Shown piece after piece: positions 53,044-62,086 of a DNA stretch of 64,000 bases. Source of the stretch: Fidelibacterota bacterium (GTDB taxonomy: Bacteria > Marinisomatota > Marinisomatia > Marinisomatales > UBA1611); contig PBAR01000038.1 of NCBI GenBank assembly GCA_002718285.1, forward strand, positions 1 to 64,000, read 5' to 3'. The translations under genes were made by a program, and so were the position numbers. The first letter of the stretch is position 1. Every line of letters begins with the position of its first letter. The notes below the pieces were generated by a model. The model saw nothing but the letters and a program-made list of their open reading frames with translations, was not told where the DNA came from and did no database searches.

Positions 53044-55838
53044 AGATTAATGCTCCATCCTATCGTAATTAGTCTTGGAGGGCCAAAATAATCAGGCCTC
53101 GTATTATATTCATCCCATGTGTGTACCCCAGGTTCACCGTAATGATTTTTAAAACCCTCTGTTTCTTCCTGTGATCGATTCACAAAAGTATATTCTGCAC
53201 GACCTGTATCTGTAAATACGTACCGTTCATTGCGAGTATCTAAAACATTATAAACTTTTAAAAAAAGTTCAAAATTAAACCCAGCTAAAGAAACGAGTTT
53301 ATATATTCTCATATCGATATTTCTCTGGATTGGTTTTCGTGATGAATTCGGCAAAGGAACATAACCTGCAAAAGGAATGTTTGGGGTATAAGGCCATCCA
53401 CTGCTCATTTTACCTATGAAACTTAAACCCCATCCATTCGATCCTGGCTCTGTAATCGATATAGTGGCATTAAATACATGACTCTGATCCCAACTAAGAG
53501 GTACAATTTTTTTCTCTTCTTCAACCCCAGTTAAAGAATTATAATAAAATGAACCACTGGTGACACTATTCCCTTCTGTGGTCTGAAAGGAATAATCAAG
53601 AAAAGCAGATAATTTGGTTTTAGGGTCTCTTCTTTTCGTTAAACTAAGTGTGATACCCTGAACCATGGAATAATCTTTATTTAAATATACGGCGTAAGAT
53701 GAAGGTCCATAGGTTGGAGAAACATAACTGATAGATTGTAAAGCAAGTAAATCCCGAATATCTTTAAAGAATATGCTGCCATTTATGGCAAGAAATCGGC
53801 TTAACTGCTGCTGCAAACCAAACTCATACATAACAGTTTTTTGTGGTTTCAGATTACCATAGCCAATACTAGGTGATAGTCCTGCACCAAAAATACTGGT
53901 CAAGAAGAGATTTCTCATTGTAGGCATCTGATAAAAATGGCCATAAGAGAAATGTACAATCCCTTGATCTGTTATAGGAAATGCAACACCTATTCGCGGA
54001 GACCACATATTTTTTTTTGTACTTGCAATTTTTCCTAATTCGGGATTGATAAGGTTGTTAATATGATTTGTCTTTGGATTGAAGGAATCATACCTTAATC
54101 CGATATTCATTATAAAGCTCTGATATTCTAATTTATCCTGTATATAAGAGCTTATTATTACCGCATTTTCAGAATAATAGCTATGGGATGGAGATTTGTT
54201 TTCCGCAGCAATAGTGGCTATACGATAAGTGTTGCTATCATAAAGGATACTAAAATTTCTCTCATTCAATTGATCGCTTCGGAATTGAAATCCAGCTTTT
54301 ATTTCATGGCGGTTATTTATCTGAGAAGTAATATCAAATTTTCCTCCAATAGATTCTGATAAGCGGTAAGTATGGGTTCGATCTGACCCACCGAAAGAGA
54401 ATGTTGGAGCAGATGGTGATCCTCTAATATTGAGTGATGAAGCATAATTTGAATTAGGAAGGATGTATACATTACTATCAAGAACAGTTATTGTCTGGGT
54501 ATCAATGGTATAATTCCCAGGAGTTTTAATAAATAATACGATGTCATCATCATCACCAAAAGGCATATTGGATGTAAATTGAATGGGGTTTTTAATATCT
54601 AATGCATTAAACTGGTATCGTTTATAATCTGTATTATTTAGAAAAAGATGTGCCTCGTAAAATGTTTTTCTACCAATTGCATGGTTTACCTTGAATGAAA
54701 GATTATTATTATCAGAAACATTTGTAGAACGTCCATCAGGGTTATATTTGTAATAATGAACATAAGCTTGACTTTTACCCCAGCTTCCAAGATATTGTGT
54801 TGAAAATTTTAATTTTGGAGAAAATTTATAAGTCAATTTTAGCAATTGGTTATAGTTTTCACTTGGATTCATAGGAATAGTATCACCATCTCCTCCCATT
54901 TGAATATACCAGTCATCCGTCTGAAAATTTGCATAATCATGTACAGTATGTTCCCTGATCCCATAGAGGTAACCATCTTGTGTAGAATATCTTAGACTAG
55001 TATTAAAAGTAAGTTTCCCGCCAGATAACGGTAACGGTCCACTAAAATAACCTTCCATTGTTTGGCGATTAAATAATTCGAAATTATCAATGTTTGTATA
55101 CAGATTGGTATCGGTTGAATATCTGTCACCAGTATATAAAGATATATTACCATCGTAATTCTTTCCACCTTCCTTTACTTGAATATTCACAATTCCGCTC
55201 ATCGCATTACCATATTCTGCATTGAAACCACCACTTACTACTTTCAACTCTTGCAATGCCTTATTAGAAAGATTTACAGCCAAACTATTGGTAAAAAATG
55301 GATTTGCAACAGACACACCGTCAATATAATATCCCACTTCATTACTCCTTCCCCCACGGATATGTAGCTCACCACCTGCCCCCAGATTGACGCCAGCCTG
55401 AGTAGTTAAAACACCAAGAAATGATTCAACAGGCATTGCATCTATTTCCTCAGCAGTAGTAATCTTTTGTGTAGAAGTAAGGTCTTTATAAACTAGAGGA
55501 CGGTCAGCTAAAACAACTATTTCTTCACCTGTAATGGCTTCCTGTGATAGTATAAAGTTTTGTTCTGTATTCCTCCCAGTACTAACCTGGAGGTTGGTAG
55601 CTTTTATAGATGCATATCCAATGTATGATGTTCGTAAAGAATATTTACCAACAGGAATATTTAGGATTACATAACGTCCTTCTTTATCTGTATCTGCGCC
55701 TATACCTGCTCCTTCAACTAATATACTCACTCCAACCAAAGGCTGATTGGTTTCAGAACTTCTAACAAATCCAGATATTTTACCAGTTTGTCCAAAGATG
55801 GCACCTAGTAATACAAATGTTAAAATTACATTTTTCAA
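53040..55838 (-). CDS. TonB-dependent outer-membrane receptor
   Basis: The 932-residue protein has a signal peptide, the carboxypeptidase-regulatory-like domain (GKISGFVRSSETNQPLVGVS, VGKYSLRTSYIGYASI), a plug (HIRGGRSNEVGYYIDGVSVA, VSGGFNAEYGNAMSGIVNI) and a barrel ending in PRLITIGWSINL. It resembles the receptor at 468-3389 closely in the plug (RGGRxxEVxYxxDGxxV). It is first in the triad operon, transcribed away from the cell-wall cluster. The ligand cannot be told from sequence. Confidence 0.95.
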   Translation of the reverse strand: MKNVILTFVLLGAIFGQTGKISGFVRSSETNQPLVGVSILVEGAGIGADTDKEGRYVILNIPVGKYSLRTSYIGYASIKATNLQVSTGRNTEQNFILSQEAITGEEIVVLADRPLVYKDLTSTQKITTAEEIDAMPVESFLGVLTTQAGVNLGAGGELHIRGGRSNEVGYYIDGVSVANPFFTNSLAVNLSNKALQELKVVSGGFNAEYGNAMSGIVNIQVKEGGKNYDGNISLYTGDRYSTDTNLYTNIDNFELFNRQTMEGYFSGPLPLSGGKLTFNTSLRYSTQDGYLYGIREHTVHDYANFQTDDWYIQMGGDGDTIPMNPSENYNQLLKLTYKFSPKLKFSTQYLGSWGKSQAYVHYYKYNPDGRSTNVSDNNNLSFKVNHAIGRKTFYEAHLFLNNTDYKRYQFNALDIKNPIQFTSNMPFGDDDDIVLFIKTPGNYTIDTQTITVLDSNVYILPNSNYASSLNIRGSPSAPTFSFGGSDRTHTYRLSESIGGKFDITSQINNRHEIKAGFQFRSDQLNERNFSILYDSNTYRIATIAAENKSPSHSYYSENAVIISSYIQDKLEYQSFIMNIGLRYDSFNPKTNHINNLINPELGKIASTKKNMWSPRIGVAFPITDQGIVHFSYGHFYQMPTMRNLFLTSIFGAGLSPSIGYGNLKPQKTVMYEFGLQQQLSRFLAINGSIFFKDIRDLLALQSISYVSPTYGPSSYAVYLNKDYSMVQGITLSLTKRRDPKTKLSAFLDYSFQTTEGNSVTSGSFYYNSLTGVEEEKKIVPLSWDQSHVFNATISITEPGSNGWGLSFIGKMSSGWPYTPNIPFAGYVPLPNSSRKPIQRNIDMRIYKLVSLAGFNFELFLKVYNVLDTRNERYVFTDTGRAEYTFVNRSQEETEGFKNHYGEPGVHTWDEYNTRPDYFGPPRLITIGWSINL

Positions 55839-55904
55839 TATATTTTTTCTTATTTATACTCTGAATTATAAAGACAAACAAAAAGAATCTAAATAAAATA
55901 AATT

Positions 55905-55910
55905 TATAAT
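55905..55910 (+). promoter_or_regulatory. Candidate -10 box of the cell-wall recycling operon
   Basis: A perfect TATAAT ends 15 bases before the ATG at 55926. The leader would be under 10 bases and carries no Shine-Dalgarno, like the cytochrome gene. No clear -35 box is seen. Confidence 0.4.
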
Positions 55911-55925
55911 ATTTAATTTTATACT

Positions 55926-56576
55926 ATGAATAGTGAACACTTGATGGTAATTGATCCAGCAGTAAAAAAACCTGCACTTGAATCTTACAACCGAATTTCC
56001 CGGACATCAATCATTCCCGCAACCTACCACCTCCCGGCACTGCACGGACTTTTCAGCATAGAACAAATGCGGGACAATATTTCAGGAATAATTGTAATGG
56101 GTAGCGCCGCATCAGTAAATGATAACCATGACTGGCAGTTAGCAATTACACAGTTACTCTTAGAAGCGTTTGAAAATAATATCCCTGTGATGGGAATTTG
56201 CTATGGCCACCAACTTCTAGCTCATATCTCTGGTGGTGAAGTGAACCAATTATGGAATGGGAAAAAAGAACAAGGACAACGAAATGTACAAATAATAGAG
56301 AATTCACTTTGGGGAAATTCAAGATCTGGTAAAATGATCTTTTCACATCAAGAAGGTGTGACTAAATGCCCTGATAATTTTGAAATAACTGCCACTAGCG
56401 ATATGGTAACAATAGATGGTTTTGCATCTAAAACAAAACCTATTTGGGGATTTCAAACTCATATTGAAGCAACTCAGGCATTCATAGATGATCACAATAT
56501 TCCTATTAATGAATCAAAAGATATATTCTCATTTGGACACAGGATACTTGATAAATTTATTTTATCGCTAACCTGA
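55926..56576 (+). CDS. Class I glutamine amidotransferase-like protein
   Basis: The 216-residue protein has the nucleophile elbow MGICYGHQLLAHISGGEV and the His-x-Glu pair in WGFQTHIEATQ, so the catalytic triad is complete. It is a stand-alone GMP-synthase-type glutaminase domain or a peptidase of the same fold. It opens a cluster of cell-wall peptidases. A role in amidating or cleaving a gamma-glutamyl bond of muropeptides is possible but not shown. Three bases separate it from the next gene. Confidence 0.88.
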   Translation: MNSEHLMVIDPAVKKPALESYNRISRTSIIPATYHLPALHGLFSIEQMRDNISGIIVMGSAASVNDNHDWQLAITQLLLEAFENNIPVMGICYGHQLLAHISGGEVNQLWNGKKEQGQRNVQIIENSLWGNSRSGKMIFSHQEGVTKCPDNFEITATSDMVTIDGFASKTKPIWGFQTHIEATQAFIDDHNIPINESKDIFSFGHRILDKFILSLT

Positions 56577-56579
56577 TCA

Positions 56580-57983
56580 TTGAATATTATTAAATATTTC
56601 TATATAATTTTTCTGGTCTGGTGCGCTTCCTGCACACCTCATAATTTAATTTTTGATAATCAAGGTTCCTGGTTTTTAGTTCGAAAAATCAATAATCTGA
56701 TTGCTGATTCTGGCCTGGAAGCAAACATGAGCATTAAGATCGTTGCCCTTGAAACAGGCCGAACTTTATATGGGCTTAATAGCAAAAAGTTACTTATGCC
56801 AGCCAGCAATAATAAACTTTACACTTGCGGAGCTGCTCTGCAGATTCTTGGCTCTGATTACCAATTTAAAACTTCTATAGTTCAGCAAAATAATAATCTT
56901 TTTATAAAGGGTGGCGGTGATCCAAACCTAAGTATTGAACAATTAGATTCCCTCGCTAGAATAATTGGGGAAAAAATTACTTTTATTGATACTTTATTTG
57001 TGGATGCTAATATGTTCGACACACTCAATTATGGAAATGGATGGATGTGGGATGAAGGCTCAAATAGATACTCAGCACCAATAAGTGCACTGAATATTAA
57101 TAGTAATTGTATCGATTTTATCGTAAAACCTGGTCAAACTGGAGAAAATGCCTTTACTGAAATCTACCCGAAAACTAGTTATATAAATATCAAGAATATT
57201 TCAAAAACTGTACAAGACACCAATAATTTTAAAAAACTGAGAATCGATCGTGATTGGTCAGGAAGAACCAATTATTTTACTATAAGCGGTGAAATATTAG
57301 ATACCGCATCCATAGATACTTTCCAGAGAAATATATTTGATCCAGTTAAGTATGTTGGTACTGTTTTTAAAGAACAATTAGAAAATTATAATGTACAAGT
57401 AAACCAGATTATAAAAGGTCATATTTATTCTGAAAATTCGATTGAATTAGCACTGCATAACTCTATAACACTTAAAGATCTCATTAACAACTTAATGCAT
57501 GAAAGCGATAATTTGGCAGCAGAGTCAATTATAAAAACCATAGGTAAAAGCGATTCGGTTGCAGGAAACTGGAAAGATGGTCTTAGATTGACAAAAAAGT
57601 ATCTTTTTGATTTTACAGGTCTTGATACTTCAGATTTAAGAATTGTTGATGGTTCTGGAATGTCAAGGTATAATCTCACCAGCTCAGAACATATCACAGA
57701 TTTTCTTTCTTCAATTTATTTTAGTAAAAATAAAGATCTTTTTTTATCCAGTCTTCCTAATGGTGGAAGCTCCAAAAGTACAATCGAAAAACGTATGGAG
57801 CATCTGGGATCGAATATAAAGGCAAAAACTGGTCATCTTTCTGGCGTTAGTAATTTATCTGGCTTTATTTTTTCAGAAAAAAATGGCACAATAGCATTTT
57901 CTATTTTAATGAATGGATTTATTGGCTCGCCAAAGGCTTATCACCGTTTGCAAGAAGCAATTATTCAGCAGTTCTACCTATGA
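56580..57983 (+). CDS. dacB: D-Ala-D-Ala carboxypeptidase/endopeptidase, PBP4 type (S13)
   Basis: The start is TTG at 56580, three bases after the previous stop. The 467-residue protein is a lipoprotein (VWCASC/T, Cys18). The penicillin-binding motifs are S-x-x-K in MPASNNKLY (Ser76, Lys79), S-x-N in HESDNLAAES and K-T-G in IKAKTGHLSGVSN. The region between has the extra domains of PBP4 (KGGGDPNLS, DANMFD). It trims or cleaves peptidoglycan cross-links in the periplasm. It overlaps ldcA by four bases. Confidence 0.92.
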   Translation: MNIIKYFYIIFLVWCASCTPHNLIFDNQGSWFLVRKINNLIADSGLEANMSIKIVALETGRTLYGLNSKKLLMPASNNKLYTCGAALQILGSDYQFKTSIVQQNNNLFIKGGGDPNLSIEQLDSLARIIGEKITFIDTLFVDANMFDTLNYGNGWMWDEGSNRYSAPISALNINSNCIDFIVKPGQTGENAFTEIYPKTSYINIKNISKTVQDTNNFKKLRIDRDWSGRTNYFTISGEILDTASIDTFQRNIFDPVKYVGTVFKEQLENYNVQVNQIIKGHIYSENSIELALHNSITLKDLINNLMHESDNLAAESIIKTIGKSDSVAGNWKDGLRLTKKYLFDFTGLDTSDLRIVDGSGMSRYNLTSSEHITDFLSSIYFSKNKDLFLSSLPNGGSSKSTIEKRMEHLGSNIKAKTGHLSGVSNLSGFIFSEKNGTIAFSILMNGFIGSPKAYHRLQEAIIQQFYL

Positions 57984-58918
57984 TTAAGCCTCCATCATTA
58001 AAGCCTGGAAGCCATATTGGACTGATTAGTCCGTCTTTCTGGCTAAACAAAAAAGAGCTAGCAGGAACATCAAAATTTTTCCGAGATCATGGATACAAAC
58101 TAAAGTTTGGTAAAAGTAATTCATTGAAATGGGGTCCTTTTGCAGGCACACCCCAAGAAAGAGCCGATGATATTCATCGTATGTTCTCAGATCCTGAAAT
58201 TGATGCTATTATCTGTGTACGAGGTGGATATGGTGCCAATAGAGTTCTTCCCTTAATTGATTACCAATTAATAGGTGAAAATCCTAAAATATTTATCGGG
58301 TTCAGTGATATTACAGCATACAATATTTCTATTACACAAAAGACTGGCCTAGTTACTTTTCACGGGCCTATGCTAGTAAGTTATAAAAAACAATTTATCA
58401 GATATAATTTCAGTCTAATGGAACATATACTTACAGCAAAAAAAAGAGTAAAAATTGAATACCCAGAGAAACTATCTCCAAAAGTATTAAAACCTGGAGT
58501 GGCTAATGGGCCTCTTTGGGGTGGTAACATAACCCTGATACTAAATAGATTAGGAACAACTGAACAGCTAAACACCAATAATGTAATTCTATTTCTTGAA
58601 GACGTAGATGAATATCTTTACTCATTCGAACGCATGCTGGTGCAAATGCGTACTACAGGTATACTTGATAATATAAAAGGATTGATAATTGGAGAACTTG
58701 TTGATTTCAAAGATCAGGATATCCCCTTTGAAAGAGATACTGATGAAATTATCATGGATATATGCGGGGATTTAGATATTCCTATTATATCTAATTTCCC
58801 ATGCGGTCATGGCACCTATCAAGCAACTCTTCCTATATCAATACCCATAGAATTAAATGCAAAAACTAATACTCCCTATATAAGTCTATTGGAATCTGCT
58901 GTGGAGGAAAATCATTAA
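57980..58918 (+). CDS. ldcA: LD-carboxypeptidase (S66 family)
   Basis: The 312-residue cytoplasmic-type protein has HIGLISPSFW, IICVRGGYGANRVLPLIDY, the nucleophile in IGFSDITAYN, GPLWGGNITLI, the Glu in LFLEDVDEYLYSFERM and the His in FPCGHGTYQATLPI, so Ser, Glu and His of the S66 triad are present. It removes the terminal D-Ala from tetrapeptides during murein recycling. It abuts spmA. Confidence 0.94.
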   Translation: MIKPPSLKPGSHIGLISPSFWLNKKELAGTSKFFRDHGYKLKFGKSNSLKWGPFAGTPQERADDIHRMFSDPEIDAIICVRGGYGANRVLPLIDYQLIGENPKIFIGFSDITAYNISITQKTGLVTFHGPMLVSYKKQFIRYNFSLMEHILTAKKRVKIEYPEKLSPKVLKPGVANGPLWGGNITLILNRLGTTEQLNTNNVILFLEDVDEYLYSFERMLVQMRTTGILDNIKGLIIGELVDFKDQDIPFERDTDEIIMDICGDLDIPIISNFPCGHGTYQATLPISIPIELNAKTNTPYISLLESAVEENH

Positions 58919-59518
58919 ATGTTGAATTATATCTGGTTTGGTATGATGCTAGTGGCAGTGGTTGTTGGATCCATAAACGGTAATATAGATGCTGTGACAG
59001 AAGCAGCTATTAATATGGCAAAAGCTGCTATAGATATCGCAATTGGACTAATAGGAATTATGGCACTCTGGTTAGGAACCATGAAAATTGCTGAAGAGTC
59101 TGGTTTAATCCAAATTATTGCTAGATTCTTAAGACCAATTACCAGCCGACTCTTCCCAGAAGTTCCATCAGACCATCCTGCCATTGGTTCCATCGTACTA
59201 AATATGGCAGCTAACATTCTAGGCCTTGGCAATGCAGCAACACCTTTAGGATTAAAGGCTATGGAAGAATTGCAGGAATTAAACCCAAATAAGGATACTG
59301 CAACCAACGCTATGTGCACTTTTTTGGCCATTAATACTTCGAGCATACAACTAATCTTACCCGCAACTGTGGTTGCACTTATGGGGACTGCATCAAATCA
59401 GTTATTTATCACTACAATTTTTGCTACAGGTCTATCAACAATCGCGGCAATTATCGCTGTAAAAACACTTGAAAAAATGGATCGTTTTACATTACCAGGA
59501 GATAGAGAGAATGATTGA
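58919..59518 (+). CDS. spmA: SpmA-like nucleoside-recognition (Gate) membrane protein
   Basis: The 199-residue protein has four or five hydrophobic helices and the Gate-domain segments IGLIGIMALWLGTMKIAEES, LNMAANILGLGNAATPLGLK and TFLAINTSSIQLILPA. It resembles Bacillus spore maturation protein A, found widely in non-sporulating bacteria, often next to spmB. Its function is uncertain; together with SpmB it may form a transporter. It overlaps the next gene by 8 bases. Confidence 0.9.
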   Translation: MLNYIWFGMMLVAVVVGSINGNIDAVTEAAINMAKAAIDIAIGLIGIMALWLGTMKIAEESGLIQIIARFLRPITSRLFPEVPSDHPAIGSIVLNMAANILGLGNAATPLGLKAMEELQELNPNKDTATNAMCTFLAINTSSIQLILPATVVALMGTASNQLFITTIFATGLSTIAAIIAVKTLEKMDRFTLPGDREND

Positions 59519-60674
59519 TTCACTAGTAGCATTTACTAATGAATTATCCCGCTATATAATTCCATCGTTGCTTGTAGGCATACCTTTCTATGGCCTGGCA
59601 GTAAAAAAAATCAAGGTATACGAATCATTTGTTGAAGGTGCCAAAGATGGTTTTAATATTGCTGTACGTATTATTCCGTACTTAGTAGCTATTCTGGTTG
59701 CTATTGGCATGTTTCGTGCATCTGGAGCCTTAGACATGCTTTTAACTTTTCTAACCCCTTTACTGAATATTATCGGTTTTCCGCCTGAGAACCTTCCTCT
59801 TGCCCTGATGAGGCCACTTTCTGGAAGCGGATCACTGGGTTTGTTAACAGATCTTGTTAATATTCACGGTCCAAATTCATTAATAAGCAAAATCGGCGCT
59901 ACTATGTTTGGTTCAACAGAAACTACATTTTATGTTTTAGCCGTATATTTTGGTTCTGTGGGAATCCGGCGCTCTCGGCATGCCCTCGCGGCAGGACTTA
60001 TTGCAGACACAGTTGGAATTTTCAGTGCTGTATATATTTGCAAAATTTTGTTCTCAGGTTCATCCCTGACAATTGATTCAATCAAGAAAAATGAGCTTGT
60101 AAACATTCAACAACTTGATCAAACAATATTTGTAGAATTAAAATATTCATCAACAGATAATTTTATGAAAACTGATGTCTATGGCGATCTTGATATATGT
60201 TATTTGCGAAAGGAACCTGCCAAGATGCTGACCAAGGCAAATTCTTTTTTGAAAGAAGCTCACCCAGAACTAAGACTATTGGTTTATGATGGCTTACGAC
60301 CAAGACATATTCAGTGGAAATTATGGAATACAATTAACCATATCCCAGAAAATGAAAGAACGAAATTTGTTGCTGACCCTAGATCGGGTTCAATACATAA
60401 TTTTGGTGCAGCAGTTGATCTAACCCTGGCTGATTCTCTTGGCAATCCTTTGGATATGGGGACCAAATACGATTTTTTTGGGGATCTGGCTTTTCCTGTT
60501 CTGGAAGATTCATTACTTCAAATTGGTCAATTAAATATGCAACAACTAAAAAATCGCAGGATTTTGCGTAAAATTATGTATGCGGCAGGATTCACAGGAA
60601 TTGATACGGAATGGTGGCATTTTGATGCCTTCCCATATCGAGAAACAAAATTAAAGTATGAAATTATTGAGTAA
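59511..60674 (+). CDS. SpmB membrane domain fused to VanX-like D-Ala-D-Ala dipeptidase
   Basis: I start it at ATG 59511, overlapping the spmA stop; a longer frame from 59469 lies inside spmA. Residues 1-180 are SpmB (VRIIPYLVAILVAIGMFRAS, LMRPLSGSGSLGLLTDLV, MFGSTETTFYVLAVYFGSVG). Residues about 198-387 are an M15D dipeptidase: YDGLRPRHIQWKLW, SIHNFGAAVDLTL (His296, Asp303 zinc ligands) and TEWWHFD (catalytic Glu367, His370). All key residues are present and the joint is in one open frame, so the dipeptidase is tethered to the membrane. It probably hydrolyses D-Ala-D-Ala released by its neighbours. Confidence 0.9.
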   Translation: MIDSLVAFTNELSRYIIPSLLVGIPFYGLAVKKIKVYESFVEGAKDGFNIAVRIIPYLVAILVAIGMFRASGALDMLLTFLTPLLNIIGFPPENLPLALMRPLSGSGSLGLLTDLVNIHGPNSLISKIGATMFGSTETTFYVLAVYFGSVGIRRSRHALAAGLIADTVGIFSAVYICKILFSGSSLTIDSIKKNELVNIQQLDQTIFVELKYSSTDNFMKTDVYGDLDICYLRKEPAKMLTKANSFLKEAHPELRLLVYDGLRPRHIQWKLWNTINHIPENERTKFVADPRSGSIHNFGAAVDLTLADSLGNPLDMGTKYDFFGDLAFPVLEDSLLQIGQLNMQQLKNRRILRKIMYAAGFTGIDTEWWHFDAFPYRETKLKYEIIE

Positions 60675-60706
60675 AAAATATCACATATTATAGAAAAAGT
60701 TAATTT

Positions 60707-62077
60707 ATGACCGATTATAAAAAAGATTTAGGTCTTAAAGAATCTGTTTCAATTGTAATCAGTCGTATTATTGGATCAGGAATATTTCGTACTCCAGCAC
60801 CGATCATGGCACTTGTGGGTTGTACATCTCTTTTTGGTCTGGTATGGGTAATAGGCGGTATAATTACTATTTTCGGGGCTGTCATCTATGCGGAATTGAC
60901 CGCCATGATACCTAAGTCTGGTGGCCCCTATGTTTTCTTAAAAGAAGCATACGGGCCATACGTTGCATTCATTCGCGGCTGGGCAATGTTTTTTGTTTCA
61001 GAAACAGCTTCGATTGTCGCAGTAGCTTTGGTTTTTACTGAATATATAAATGCAATATGGGAAATTACTTCTGGAGCTCCTTTTAATCTACTTTCCACAT
61101 TCTCTATAGCACTGATAACAATATGGGTTTTGACAAGTATCAATCTTTTTGGAGTGATTCTCAGTGGAAAATTTCAGTTAATATTTGGTATTACAAAAAT
61201 TGCCGCAGTAGGCGCCATAATTGGATTGACATTAACATCTTTCTCAACAGGAAATATTAATAATTTTGTAAACCCTCTATGGCCAGAAACTTTTGGATGG
61301 CATACTGTTCTAGCAATAGGGGCTGCTCTTCGATATTCATTCTTTGCATTTAGTGGGTGGGAAGGTTCAACCTATATGGCAGAAGAAGTAAAAAATCCTC
61401 AAAAAACTTTACCCTTATCACTCTTTCTAGGTATCAGTGGTGTTATGTTGCTTTATCTGGGTGCAAACTTGGGTTATTTATTTCAGTTAGATGTAAACCA
61501 AATAATAAAAGAAAAGTGGGTGGCATCTGCAGCAATAAAAGTTGTATTGGGTGCAACTGGAGGAATTTTAATTTCTATTGCTGTAGCAATAAATGCATTT
61601 GGCAATATCAGCACTCAGATATTGTGCAAAAGCAGATCATGGCATGCTATGGCAAGGGATGGATTGTTTTTTGAATCGTTTAGTAAGCTTCACCCTAAAT
61701 ATAATACACCAAACAATGCCTTGATCGGTCAAGGAGTCTGGGCAACCGTTCTTCTGGTTTTTTCAGTTTTATCAACCTATAGTGAATCTGGAATGGCTGG
61801 TACAAACACTTATGAAACTATAATTGACTTTTTCTCAGCTACCAGTACTATTTTTAATCTACTGACATTTGGGGCTATATATATATTAAGAAAAAAATGG
61901 CCAGATAGAAACCGACCCTATAAAGCACTTTTTTATCCTTGGAGCATGCTTATTGTTCTTATGTTGTATTCTGCATTTTTAATTATCACATTAATTACGG
62001 CATTCGTACCATCATTAATTGGAATCGCATTTACAGCCAGCGGAACAATATATTATGTCTTTAAAGTAAAAGATTAA
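60707..62077 (+). CDS. APC-family amino-acid permease
   Basis: The 456-residue protein has 12 hydrophobic helices and the APC hallmarks: SIVISRIIGSGIFRTPAPIM, AVIYAELTAMIPKSGGPYVF, AFSGWEGSTYMAEEVKNPQ and RDGLFFESFSKLHPKYNTPN. The LAT/serine-threonine exchanger type is most similar. It follows the dipeptidase by 32 bases and would import or exchange alanine or other amino acids released from the wall. It converges with the beta-lactamase-like gene at 62087. Confidence 0.94.
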   Translation: MTDYKKDLGLKESVSIVISRIIGSGIFRTPAPIMALVGCTSLFGLVWVIGGIITIFGAVIYAELTAMIPKSGGPYVFLKEAYGPYVAFIRGWAMFFVSETASIVAVALVFTEYINAIWEITSGAPFNLLSTFSIALITIWVLTSINLFGVILSGKFQLIFGITKIAAVGAIIGLTLTSFSTGNINNFVNPLWPETFGWHTVLAIGAALRYSFFAFSGWEGSTYMAEEVKNPQKTLPLSLFLGISGVMLLYLGANLGYLFQLDVNQIIKEKWVASAAIKVVLGATGGILISIAVAINAFGNISTQILCKSRSWHAMARDGLFFESFSKLHPKYNTPNNALIGQGVWATVLLVFSVLSTYSESGMAGTNTYETIIDFFSATSTIFNLLTFGAIYILRKKWPDRNRPYKALFYPWSMLIVLMLYSAFLIITLITAFVPSLIGIAFTASGTIYYVFKVKD

Positions 62078-62086
62078 TTATAATAA

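Noticed and set aside
58927..59346. 139-codon antisense frame opposite spmA
   Set aside because: A shadow of a well-supported membrane protein gene; its product shows no family motif.
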